Shown here piece by piece: positions 12,225 to 22,200 of a stretch of DNA of 25,901 nucleotides. How positions within the stretch are numbered: the first letter of the stretch is position 1; every line of letters starts with the position of its first letter. The notes beneath the pieces are model-generated. The model worked only from the letters and a program-made list of their open reading frames with translations, was not told the origin of the DNA and did no database searches. The stretch is from Chromera velia (Eukaryota; Sar; Chromeraceae): assembly GCA_018398765.1 (NCBI GenBank), contig JAHBMJ010001590.1, positions 2,360 to 28,260 of the forward strand, in the 5' to 3' direction. Position numbers and translations under genes: made by a program.

Positions 12225-13330
12225 CAGAGTTTCTCAACATTATAAAAAACAAGAGTGAACAAGTTCAAAGATTTGAAGCGTACATGTCTATGCATGGATT
12301 AATCTACTAATCTGGGGATTTTTAGTTTATACATTATCATGATATGATAGGATTAGAATAAGATTGATGTTCCGAAATGGTGAATCCCCGTGGTCCACTG
12401 CCAGATATATTGATTTGCACCGATCGATCATCATCGATGCAGGCACGCGCATGGCCGGTTAGGGATGGTCGATCGGCGTAAAAGACGTAGTGCATACTTA
12501 GTCTAGTACTTAGTACTACTAGTACTTATTAGTACTTAGTAGTAAAAATGCGACTTTTGCTTAAAAGTGATGTCATGAGTGTCAGTATCAACACTTTAGT
12601 ATTTGCAATTATCAAAACACGACACCAATGACATTTAACAACTCTCAGTCATTTTACTTAACCTCTCCTGTGCTAGCTCTTATGGTGAAAAAAGTACTAA
12701 GAATGTACGTCCTGGCCGTCATTGCCTGGCGTCGATCAAGCTTCCGTTTCTTATCATTTCTTCAAATAAAAAAATTGTTTAAGAAGCCGTTAAATATCGT
12801 TAAATGGCTTAGACTTCAGAACTGTTTAGAACATCTAATGTAACCGGGGGGCATTGTACCATCACTATGAGTAGTAAATGTCAATGCATGATTCAGCTGC
12901 TAAATTTCAGCAGCATGAATATACAGTGCAACATTTGCACTGTTTTAAAGTTGCAAGTTGCAACTACAAATAATTTACATGTTAGACAGCTTGGGTTTAC
13001 AAATCCTAAAGCAAAAGACTAAAAAATTTTATCTATAAGTATACATCTTATGAACAAAACTCAGATCAATACTCATGTATTGTCATTACTAAGTAATTAA
13101 TTCAAATTTGAAAAACACTAAGAAAGATAATTCTTCTCAAGCGATGGGCATCGCTAAAAATTTGGAAATTGGACAATCTTTATATTTTTTAAGGCATTTT
13201 TCAAGGCCAAATTCCTTAGCAAATTCCCTGGCAACTGATTATTCTCCATGACTACCGGCGTTCAAAGTTGAAAGCTTAGTCATGTATGGTCACGGTAGCC
13301 TCTTTTATTCTATTTCAAGGAGCTTGACTG
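12225..13330. other. AT-rich island between convergent gene ends
   Basis: Downstream of the Tctex stop the sequence becomes AT-rich, with TAGTACTTAG/TACTAGTACT iterations near 12500-12545 and no convincing ORF. It is similar in style to the blocks after 5100 and after 17700. From 13330 to about 13990 composition returns to normal. A 74-codon minus-strand ORF there (13332-13556) is not recognisable. Confidence 0.55.
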
Positions 13331-13992
13331 CTTAACACCAGCGGTCTTCTACCCTTTTACAAATTTGTTTTGAAGCTGGGGTAGGATTGACTGCTTGTGG
13401 TCCACAAGAGGGCTTGAAGCACTGGAATAGACATCGCGGGGAAATGCCTTTGGCCCTAGGCTTTGGGTAATACGCTCGAGCTCGATCAGCAGTCCTTCCG
13501 GTCTCGACTTCTTTGGAAAACCAACCCAAGCCAGTCAGCTGCCGGCCAGCAGTCAACCGAAAAGATCGACAGGCAGTCGATCGGTTACTTCAGCGGTATG
13601 ATCGGCTTAATTGAGCCAGACCTTCGACTGACAAGCCTCACTGCGAGGGTCTTCCTTGCACCTGCACATGCAATTGACATGCATGAATTTGTTTGTCTTT
13701 TCCGTTTGCACTCCTTTGTTCATCTGATATTATAGTTGCTTCCTGGTGTCTTCCACAGCTTCAAGAGGGACAGAGAAGAACCGAGAGGACAAAGTGAAAC
13801 AAATTCTTTTCCATCTTTCTGTTTCCCTGTCCGTCGATCACACAGAAAAGAGAAAAGAACGGGGACAGAAGAGAAGAAAAAAAAAGGTGAGACAGCGGTA
13901 CAGAGAGTCGAAGAGAGGGTGAGGGAAAAAGTGAGGCAGACAGCTCCGAAATGATGTTTATGAGGTGGTAAAAAAACCAACACACATACATA

Positions 13993-14374
13993 CACTCACT
14001 CACTCACTCACTCACTCATTCACTCGCTCACTCACTCACTCACTCACTCACTCAGTCACTCACTGACTCACTTACTCACTCAATCACTCATTCACTCACT
14101 CACTCATTCACTCACTCACTCGCTCACTCACTCACTCACTCACTCACTCACTTACTCTCTCACTCACTCACTCACTCACTCATTCACTCACTCACTCACT
14201 CACTCACTCACTCTCTCACTCATTCACTCACTCACTCACTCACTCACTCACTCACTCACTCACTCGCTGACTCATTCAGTCACTCCTCACTCACTCACTC
14301 ACTCACTCACTCACTCACTCACTCGCTGACTCACTCACATTCAGTCACTCACTCACTCACTCACTCACTCACTC
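13993..14374. repeat. (CTCA)n minisatellite, about 380 bp
   Basis: This is an almost continuous CTCA (minus strand TGAG) tetranucleotide array with scattered CTCG, TTCA, GTCA and TCTC variants. Its right end enters the C-terminal codons of the minus-strand Cys-rich gene and supplies that gene's TGA stop. Confidence 0.95.
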
Positions 14375-15344
14375 AGGGATGTAAGTGCCACAGTCGCATG
14401 TCACCACACTCTTCCAGGGGTGGTGGGGTCCTTTTGCGCCCGTACAGGTTCCTTTGATCTTCGCGTGAGGCATGTGCATGGTCATGCACTCGTCGCCTGT
14501 AGACTTGTCCTTGCAGGTAGTGCCGTACGGACCAGCTGCATCACTGTATTGATATACATCGATACATGGGTGTATGTATATCTTGTCGATGACTGTAGAG
14601 AAAAGAAAACAGCGGAAGGGAGCCATTCAGCCGCATCTGTACCCCCCCCTTTGATGCCGAGACAAAAATCTCACTTAATTCTTTTAGGGGGGGCCTGCAA
14701 TTAAGTAAAAAATCATGAAAACAGTGACACAGAACTCCCACGCAATGAAGGGCAGAACCTGATCAACCTGATCAACTCTGAATCTTCCTTCTCATCCGTC
14801 TCGTTCTGTTTTTTTGCTACTTGGCGGTTTGTGTGTGAGACCTTTTCCGTGCCCCCCTGTTTGACTAAGACTTCCATTCTACTTATCCTCTTTTTTGTGT
14901 CAACTCGGGCCCTGTTGCACCATTATTTCACAGTCTTGTTTGCTTCTTTTTCCGACCATTGCCCTCTTCTTTACAGCTTGGCTTTCATTGGCTCTCCATG
15001 CAATGATCTGACTATTTGAACAAGCCATTTGATTATATCATATCGAGACGCAGCTTTCATTGGGCATGATGATATTAATAGCTGAACAAGTCACGCAAGC
15101 ACGTCCATCAACCGCTGAAGCTTTGAGAGACCTGAGCCCGACGGGTTCCGGAGACGTGCATGCATGCTCGTAATTAGATTCAAAAACGAAAAAACATATA
15201 TAAAGCAGGGAGCGACTTACTGAGGAAGCAACCTTCTACCGAAGCAGAAGCATCTGACAGGCGAAGAGCCTCTACAGAGCTTTTCTGAGTCTGCAAGAGA
15301 CTTATGCTGAGGACAAATAACGCACAGAGGCGGAAGGATGACAT
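14369..15344 (-). CDS. Small secreted cysteine-rich protein, two exons, 115 aa, family not recognised
   Basis: Exon 1 is 15344-15221. It starts at an ATG and encodes a textbook signal peptide (MSSFRLCALFVLSISLLQTQ, then KSSVEA), followed by LRLSDASASVEGCFL. It ends at a perfect GTAAGT donor in phase 1. Exon 2 is 14592-14369 after TTTTCTCTACAG, in matching phase: IDKIYIHPCIDVYQYSDAAG, PYGTTCKDKSTGDECMTMH, GTCTGAKGPHHPWKSVVTCD, CGTYIPE-stop. The predicted mature part has about seven Cys in a disulphide-like spacing and no membrane segment. The stop lies in the TGAG repeat; the same bases could act as a GTGAGT donor (CCTGA/GTGAGT), so a further exon cannot be excluded. A longer overlapping ORF in another frame (15651-15217) lacks splice support. 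No function is assigned. Confidence 0.6.
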
Positions 15345-16085
15345 TTTCTTTCAAAATCCGGCAGTCACTGTCTTCAGCTGTCTCAGCTAGAAAGATGTGT
15401 TGCAGAGTGACTTGACGTGACGTTGCTTCAATGGCAAAGATACAAAGAGGTTTTCCTGTCACAGAATCAGAGTGCATGCAGACGTACGCCTGATTAGTGC
15501 TGAAAGAGACAGGTACTGCGTGAGTGAGCCTTGCAGACACACGTATATACATATTTCGATATATTATAAACGTGCATGTAATATAATAATTCGTTTCATT
15601 TTTAAAAAAGCGCATGCATGCACTATATACAGATCGAGCCGCTCGCTTCACTCACATGGCCTCCGCCGCATCCGGCGCGGTCGGACCGGTGCGCTCCGCC
15701 CTCCGGGGCCATCCGTTTTTCTGAAAAAAAAAATACGTGTACCATATATATGCATATGCATGTATATACTCACTGCATATGTATGAAAAAAAATAATTAA
15801 AAAAAGAACTCTGTATGCATGCATGCATGCACAGAAGTCAGCTATATACATGCAGGGCTGCGCATGCATGTGCATGCGTGCATATGGACGGAAACAAATT
15901 AAGGCAATTAATCGACACAACTGTAGCGACCCGATTCGTCCATCTTATACCTGATTGGCTGCCTCGAGGCATGCATGCCTGAGCTCAATTCTTTCTTAAT
16001 TCGTCCTTGATTCGACCGATCGAGGGAGGCTCTGAAGAATTGTAGTGGCTGAGGCCCGAGAAGCACCCTGCAATAATTTTCAAAA
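15345..16085. promoter_or_regulatory. Divergent promoter region rich in TGCATG/TGCATGCA words
   Basis: This lies between two genes with predicted signal peptides, transcribed outward. TGCATGCA occurs at 15615-15622 and three overlapping times in 15816-15831. TGCATG or GCATGC variants occur near 15752, 15850, 15862-15880 and 15968-15980 (GGCATGCATGCC is a 12-bp palindrome). Alternating AT patches such as ATATATTATAAACG lie near 15560. TGCATGCA is a known ApiAP2-type promoter word in apicomplexans; its role here is inferred. Confidence 0.4.
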
Positions 16086-17497
16086 ATGATGTTAGAGGGG
16101 AGATTCAAGCTCTGTCTCCTGTTTGTTATCAGCTTCTTGCCCGCACTGCTGAGCAAGCAGCTGAAAGGAAGTCAAATGAAAGTATTAAAAGAGAATTTGA
16201 AAAAGAGGGGGGAGAAGCTGGAGGGCCTTGAGAAGCAGGCAACGCGTCTCGAAGAGGCAGCATCGGACTTTGCAGCCATGGCGAGACTGCTCGCGGAGGA
16301 GCCCAACTCGTTCTACTGCTGCTTTGCAACTGACGGTAGGCGCACTCGCTTGGTTTCGGAATCTTGATTTGTACATATCCAAATGCGAGACAATCTCGTG
16401 TCCCTCTCCTAGGACCCGAACACCCGGCGTTTGTTCTCTATGTCCACAAACTGCAAGAACGGGTGCGTGCCGGTTGCCGGCATGCAACCTTTAGTTCTTC
16501 TTCTCTACATGCATACAGAGCCCTGCGAGAGCAAAATGACCTGAATGCGGTCTCCGTCTGTCTATTCATTTACTGAATTATTTCTTTGTGTTTTTACCAA
16601 CATGCTACAGTTGAATCAAGTTGCCCTGGGATGCCTCCGGGGAACAAATTTCTCGCAGATGTTATCCACCAGTGCTGGTGATGAAGAGAGTGTACTGCGT
16701 TTCTTGACATGTCTGTGTGTGCGCATGCAGGAAAGGGGGGTTATGAGTATCCAGCAAAGAAAAGCAAATGCTCTCCAAGAGATCAACCTGCAATCAAGGT
16801 TTGTTTGGGGGACAAGCCTAGAGTTCCGAATCGGTGCAAGTGATCATCGTTGCACTTCTCAATGTGCTCCCAATTCCCTGGTTTCATCCTCCTTCATGTT
16901 TTGTCGCAGTGCGTGTTGTTTTGTTTGTTCCTGTGAAGTCCGTGTTCTCATCGGTTTTTCTTATTTTCATTCTCATTTTACTGCTTGCATCCCTTGCATC
17001 ACTTGTTTTGTTGACGTGTCTTTTCAGTCTCTTCAGCACTATTTTAGGAGGACCTAAAGAGAGCAGAGGACAACTGCATCACTCGTCTCGAGTGTGTCGG
17101 CTGATGGACAGAAAACCCTTTTTTGTCATGATCATGATTTCTCCTTTGCTATGCGCTCTCCCTGCCTAAATGAATGTGACACTGCTTGCAGATCACAACG
17201 GAGGACGACTGGTTTCTTTCAAAAGGTCTCACGGGGTTTGTTCGAAGTCTGTGGACAGATGGAGCCGTGTTCTCAAAATCAAAAAAGGCCTCTATCTGTT
17301 CTGCATTGAAAACACCGCGGCAGCTCAAGTGGGGCCAGGTATCTCTTTTTTCAAAGCCCGACCCGAAGAATGCCCTGGACAACAAGAAGCTTCTGACGGC
17401 ACAAGTACCGATTCCCACCAAGGTCCAGTATGACGTGAAGATTTGTACTCAGTCGACAGTGGCCTCTGAGAACCCCTGTTATATGATCATGAAGTAG
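16086..17497 (+). CDS. Unrecognised protein with N-terminal signal/anchor and coiled coil, seven-exon model, 279 aa
   Basis: The ATG at 16086 opens MMLEGRFKLCLLFVISFLPA, a signal peptide or signal anchor. A coiled coil follows (MKVLKENLKKRGEKLEGLEK, ATRLEEAASDFAAMARLLAE) with passing similarity to an R-SNARE motif around RGEKL. Exons in one consistent frame are 16086-16335, 16413-16472 (PEHPAFVLYVHKLQERVRA), 16521-16549 (LREQNDLNA), 16611-16689, 16731-16798, 17048-17095 (EDLKRAEDNCITRLEC) and 17192-17497 (ITTEDDWFLSKGLTGFVRS, through KLLTAQVPIPTKVQYDVKIC, to NPCYMIMK-stop). The last exon looks like a beta-rich domain I cannot name. Exons four to six are weaker: exon five also reads well in another frame (IQQRKANALQEINLQS). 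Bases 16131-16215 also read well one frame over (LLARTAEQAAERKSNES), so a frameshift or different start is possible. Confidence 0.5.
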
Positions 17498-17699
17498 GAG
17501 GAACAAGAAAAAAAGAAAGAGCCGGTCATAAGCAAAGGGCTGAAGGAACGGAGAGAGCGACAGACAGAGAGCACAGACGGAAATGCGCTTCAAGTCTTGG
17601 TTTCATCCAAAATGATGGGCTGCTCGGCGCTTGGCTTCGCCGGGGCAGGCAAACCATTCATTTGTTCGTTTGTTTCTTCGTTCATATGCAGACACAAAG

Positions 17700-18840
17700 A
17701 GGTGATATACTTACAAGCGTTGCTTTACGCCTTGCTTTGTTTCCGGGGCGACATAAAGTAGAAAAGTTACTAAAAAAAGGACGACTTGGGTTTGGAGTCA
17801 ACCAAACTTGCCAAACGAGTTTAAAAATTCATGAGGGTTAGATTTTTAGAAAAAGAACATCATCGATTTTCAACAAATATCATTGAACATTCTTTAGAAT
17901 TTAAGTATAGGTCACAGAAATTAAATCATGCGAATTTAAGTTTTAGTATATGCAAGTTTTTATAATAAGTTTCATAGTTTATTGTTTAATTTTTTTATAG
18001 AGCGACTTTTAGAACGATTCAAGTTTAATTTGTAAAATTATACAAATTATGATTGAGCTTAAATGAACTGTCCTGGAACTGTCAGAACTGATGATGATAA
18101 CTCAGCTTTGACATCGGACGATGGTGATAATAATTAATGACAATGATGACTAGAATAATGATACAGAGAGTTAAGTTCTGTATTACAATAATGATAGGTA
18201 TTAATTAAATCATTAGTTAAATCATAAATTAAGTATCTATACACTGAATCAGCTAGTATAAAAGTAAAACTCACTCTCTTATAGTACTTATACAAATTTT
18301 TATTAGAATGAGAGTAAAACCTTTTATTGTATAGACTTTTACTTTCTGTAATATCGTACACTTTTTATAGTAAAATTTCAGGAATTTTATTCTATTACTT
18401 TTCTATATAGACCCATTGATTTCTGTAACACTTAACTTAATCTAGAACTTAATTTTTATACTTCAATTAAAAATTTAAATTCATTGCGGATCGCATTATA
18501 TTACAATACAATAGGCAACAGATAGACATAGCGGGAAGGCCCTAGGGCGGAACATATCAATCAATCAATCAAAATCAATCAATAGTAAGACCTAAACTAA
18601 GAGTCTAAGACCCTAGCTATAAGACCGAATGATAAAGTTGGATCGAACAAATTTGAAATCTACTGAATGTGAAATTCTAGGTGAAATTGTACTTCAAAAA
18701 CGATATACACAAAAGTTTAATTAAGAATCTTACATTTCCGAGTCAACATACAACCCCCAAACTAGCCTCAAATGTCACTGTACTCGGACTCAAACCGACG
18801 TACCTCTAGATGTACCTAATAACCCAGTCAAAATTTATGC
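17700..18840. other. AT-rich island between convergent gene ends
   Basis: This block separates the 3' ends of the coiled-coil gene (+) and the calpain gene (-). It is AT-rich throughout, with GATGATAAT-type runs near 18090-18170 and an ATCA repeat at 18556-18583. No ORF here resembles a protein. From 18840 to 19277 composition normalises; this part contains TGCATGCA at about 18898 and presumably the calpain 3' UTR. Confidence 0.55.
18556..18583. repeat. (ATCA)n short tandem repeat
   Basis: Six tetranucleotide ATCA units with one AAAATC interruption lie within the AT-rich block. Confidence 0.85.
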
Positions 18841-19277
18841 AGCTGGCCTGCGTGCCCGCCGTGCTTCGACTGGCTGGCCCTCTTTTTGACTGACGCATGC
18901 ATGCAACTTTGCAGACTCCACGTCTGTTGCGAGGGAATCTATTCAAGCCTCAGAGCCTCTCTTCGCTACGATGCTGAACGGCTGCTCCTGAAACAACTCA
19001 ACCCCTCCGGCAGTTTTGAACAATGATGATGCAATAACGAAAGCTTGCATTTAACTCGGGCCGGCTCATACCGCTCCATTCCAAAAGATTCCTTCCTTCC
19101 TTCCTTCCCTCCCTTTCAAAAGCCCTCTTAATTCCTGTAGTCTCCTGACGATCCCCAACCCAACCACCGCTCCCTGTTCCCGCAACTTGAATTTCCATTG
19201 GGATCGATCGGATTTCTCTTTCAACTTTCGTTTTCCGTCTTCTTTACTTTCCATTTAGCCAATTGTGTCTCTGAGAA

Positions 19278-22200
19278 CTAAAAGAGGAAGGTTGCAGAAA
19301 AAGAGCAGTCACTTTCGATATGCAACGAAAACTTTGCTGTTTGTCCCGACTGAATTGTGCAAGGGATGAGAACGACCGACGGTTCCCCAACCAAACTCAC
19401 TTCAGTCGAAACAGCCCCTCCCGCAACGTGTCTACAATTCACGATCGTTGAGTGCTGGAACAGACCCCGAATCTGCACGAAAGCACACAGGCAGAGACTG
19501 CTGTTTTGGCGTTCCACTCGAATCCAATTCCAGGAACAGAATGAATGCATGATGGAAGGAAGGAATGACTGAATGAATGAAGAAAGGAAGGAAAGAAAGA
19601 ACAACAGACAAAACGAGAGAATGTGCAGATCACACAGAGATGCAGGCTGATGCAATCAAGTGAGCACTGTCCTGCAGTACAATTAATTCAGAAGTGGGGG
19701 GGAACTTCCGAGACTTTTTTTGACTTGCGGTTCTCAGCACCAAAAGAGACACAGAAGCCATCCATTGTCAAACGTCGAGTCAACTGACGCGACAGGAGAA
19801 AAAACAGAGAGTGAGTTTTCTGCCCCTTCTTCCTCCCCCTGTTATTTTGTTCGTCGGAACTTTCTTCCGCCTCTCCGACTGACCTTCGACGGCTCTTCCT
19901 CCCCGTCAGGTTCCCCCCCCAGTCCCCCCAGACGGGGAGAGCCCCTGTTCGGCCTTGCGACATGGACAGCCACCTTCAAAGAAGAGTCCGAGAAGAGGAT
20001 CACACGAAGCCGAGCAACAAAGTCTTTTGCCGGGGCGTCAGAAAAAGGCGGTGAGAATGTGACCAGCCACTGCGGGTTGTCCCCAAACCGAGGGGAGTCG
20101 CAGGCGCCCCCGGCGCTCTTCTGCAGAGAGAGTCATGGAAGGACTCATACAAAAACACAAAAAATAAGAAAATGCAAAGAGAAGAGAGAGGAGAAATGAA
20201 CGCTCGCGATCGAGGGGTGGGTGAAAAGAAAACAAAAGAGAAAAAAAGAAGAGGGAAGATGAGAGAAGAGAAGAGATGCATGAGGGAAAGAAGGAATGTT
20301 TTGGTGATGGTGTAGATGCAAAAGATGAAGAAGACTGACGCACGCTTATGTGAGCGTGGCCACTCGAGTCACCAGGCGAGCGAGAGAGCGAAAAAAATAG
20401 CGAGAGCGAGAGAAGAGAGAGAAAGAGAGGGGGCAGAGAAAGAAAGAGACGACTTACCGAGTTCCAGAAGCCTTCTCTTGAGTTCGTGTATCGGAGAGTT
20501 TTGTCTACCGGTTGCAGAGTAAACGGAGTCGTTGCACAGACACGCACAGAGAGACCCATATCCTCAATTGACAATTGTTTGGCACAACGCAGCTGTGCGT
20601 CACCCCCCTTAATCTGCCCCCTCCTTTCGTTCCCCCCGGAGGAAGTTTTTCTCTGTCCGTCTCCATCTGGCCTCTTTGAGAGGTACACAGAGGGAACGAG
20701 CGTGAACGTCTTCATGCCCCCCACCCCACTCGAATTCTTCGGAGGCATCTTGAACCTCAGAGTCTCGGTGACATTCGGTGTATTGGTGAACACAGCTGAG
20801 CTTTGCAGACGTTTTCTTCCTGCCAGCATCACCCTGTGGTAGGCCGCAGGGAGAGGGGGCTCGCTGGCTTCCCTCTTTCCCCACCTGTAGTCTGCCTCTG
20901 TCGGGTCGTCCTCGTAGGCAAGCAGGCTCATCCAGACAACCTATCGATACATACATGAGAGGCAGACAGGCAAAAACACCAGACAGGCAAGCAGAATTGT
21001 TGGATGAGGACAAGAGAAGCTGAACCATTAGCTGCGGAGAGATCATGAGTTTGAGAGAAAAACGGAAAATCAGAAAAGGATCCCACGGTTATGTGAGGAG
21101 ATTGCGAGATCGTGGTTGCCTCTACGCCTCAAGAAGGGGCAAGTGACTCTTTGAAAAACGAAGGGTTTTCAAAATTGCTTTTGGAGTGTGCTCTTCTGTG
21201 GCTGTCCGTTTCATTTGTCAGTATTTTTCTCTCTGTTCTGATTCAAAGAGATGAAAGCAGGAACAGAAACAGGTAACGGCACACGCGAGAGAGACAGAGC
21301 AGATGATCAGCACAGGGCCACGCGACAATAAAAAATGGCAACCAATCGCCACGAGCATTTGTAACCAGTGAATTCAAAGAGTTACAAACCAAAATGCACG
21401 ACCCAATCACCCATCCCTGAACAATCTGCTGACCAGGTCTGTTCTTCGAAAGAAGCGCACGTGTCGCGTGATGACGATCCAAAAGATACATTCCGAATCA
21501 GAGGTTCCCTGTGGGTCTGGGTAAACGCTTAGGGAAAGTTGAGGGTTCATGCCAACGAAGAAGTTGTCGCTCTCTCCCTCCACCCGCCAGGCCTCAGAGC
21601 TCCAACCTAAGTGCCGTATGTCCCTAAAGGAAAGAAGAGGCAAGGTATGGGAAGATTGAGAAAGAACAGAAGTGTCCCCCTCTCGCCAGCTTCCTGGCAT
21701 TTTTTTGTCTTCTTCCTCTCCCTCATCGAAACTAAATCACGTCATCCCACTTACCCCAAAATTTGACTCTCGGGTCCGGGGACTCACAAACATTTTTAGG
21801 TTGAAGACAGACAGAAATGCACAGAAACGTGAAAGTCGGAAGAAGAGAATCACAGGTGAAAGTCTGCAGACTCGCAGAAAGGCAGTTGACTGACTGGTAT
21901 CTGAACAGGGAGGGGTTCCAGTTCAGACAAGCAACGTCAAACACAGAGCAGAGAGAGTCGAAGTCGATCCAGAAAAGTCCTGAGAACAAAACGAACAGAA
22001 GAGAACAGAACAGCGTTTCCAAAGAGCAAACGAGCAGAGGAAGGCAGACAGGGAAAATGCGAGAACACATGGCGTGTACAGGAGAAAACGTCTGTGAGAC
22101 CAGCACATACGGAGACACAAAATCAACCCGGAAGAAGAATGGGGCTCTCCGGTTTCACCCTAACAGGCTTCCTTCTTCGAACGTAAAGTACACTCACAGC

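Noticed and set aside
13332..13556. 74-codon minus-strand ORF with several Cys and Pro
   Set aside because: No recognisable family, no splice context and no start context; it lies at the edge of an AT-rich block. It could be a retroelement scrap but this cannot be supported.
13993..14374. CRISPR-like or telomere-like array
   Set aside because: It is a simple CTCA tetranucleotide tract without spacers, and it is not a telomere motif.
16185..16320. R-SNARE (tomosyn/VAMP-like) domain
   Set aside because: The RGEKLEGL heptads and central Arg fit, but an N-terminal signal peptide, no C-terminal membrane anchor and long unrelated downstream exons do not match a SNARE. It is kept only as a similarity remark.
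20038..20931. Single 297-codon minus-strand ORF
   Set aside because: Its first part is a real calpain exon, but from the GTAAGT donor at 20457 it runs into pyrimidine-rich intron sequence. The next exon (20120-19884) is read in its own frame after a proper acceptor.
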